Positions 63,861-64,000 of a stretch of 64,000 bases of DNA are shown piece after piece. Made by a program: the position numbers and the translations under genes. The stretch spans positions 12,603,001 to 12,667,000 of the forward strand of contig NC_058064.1 in NCBI RefSeq assembly GCF_020085105.1, written 5' to 3'. Each line of letters begins with the position of its first letter. Within the stretch, counting starts at the first letter, position 1. Source of the DNA: Siniperca chuatsi (taxonomy: Eukaryota > Chordata > Actinopteri > Centrarchiformes > Sinipercidae). Below the pieces are notes generated by a model, which made no database searches, was not told where the DNA came from, and saw nothing but the letters and a program-made list of their open reading frames with translations.

Positions 63861-64000
63861 CTAGAATACACAGACATGAATCATTAGCTGAATGACTAAT
63901 GAATGGTAACTACTGCACCTGTAGAGGAAAACAACAGTATTTTAGTCTGGACCAAAATGGCTGACCGTCCGATATTGCCATCCATAATGCCATTCTGCAT
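63861..64000 (-). other. Intron of the second tetraspanin at the window edge
   Basis: Sequence upstream of the first readable exon of this gene. No CCG-motif exon is present before the window ends. Confidence 0.6.

Overview
The window is vertebrate nuclear DNA, almost certainly from a teleost fish. Coding sequence sits in short exons with GT-AG introns. Long dinucleotide arrays are frequent, and much of the non-coding DNA resembles interspersed repeats (LINE, SINE, hAT-type) that are common in fish. No bacterial, phage, plasmid or CRISPR-like content was seen. Family and repeat names come from recognition of sequence patterns, not from a database search.

Four protein genes can be reconstructed by joining exons. 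(1) lrrc17, plus strand: coding exons at 28649-44007, 456 residues, a secreted protein with two leucine-rich-repeat modules. A probable 5' untranslated exon ends at 19903. (2) rab19, minus strand: 51536 down to 46654, four exons, 223 residues, a Rab GTPase ending in Cys-Cys. (3) A tetraspanin, plus strand: 53493-57828, nine exons, 256 residues. (4) The last three exons of a second tetraspanin, minus strand: 63860 down to 61240, continuing beyond the right edge. lrrc17 and rab19 are tail-to-tail, rab19 and the first tetraspanin are head-to-head about 2 kb apart, and the two tetraspanins are tail-to-tail.

Region by region: 1-19.2 kb has no recognised gene. It holds three (CA)n arrays, one unidentified coding-like island (1.9-2.3 kb), LINE fragments (about 6.0-6.6, 7.1-8.3, 8.5-8.8 and 16.3-17.1 kb) and copies of interspersed repeats. 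19.2-44.1 kb is lrrc17, with large repeat-filled introns. 44.1-46.6 kb is a gene-free spacer. 46.6-51.6 kb is rab19. 53.4-59.2 kb is the tetraspanin with its 3' UTR. 59.2-61.2 kb is repeats. 61.2-64 kb is the second tetraspanin.

The genes do not form a shared pathway that can be read from the sequence. I found no previously undescribed system. The observations most worth checking are the (TG)n tract next to the rab19 exon 2 splice acceptor, the nested microsatellite inverted repeat just upstream of the putative lrrc17 first exon, the tetraspanin pair, and the unidentified island near 2 kb.
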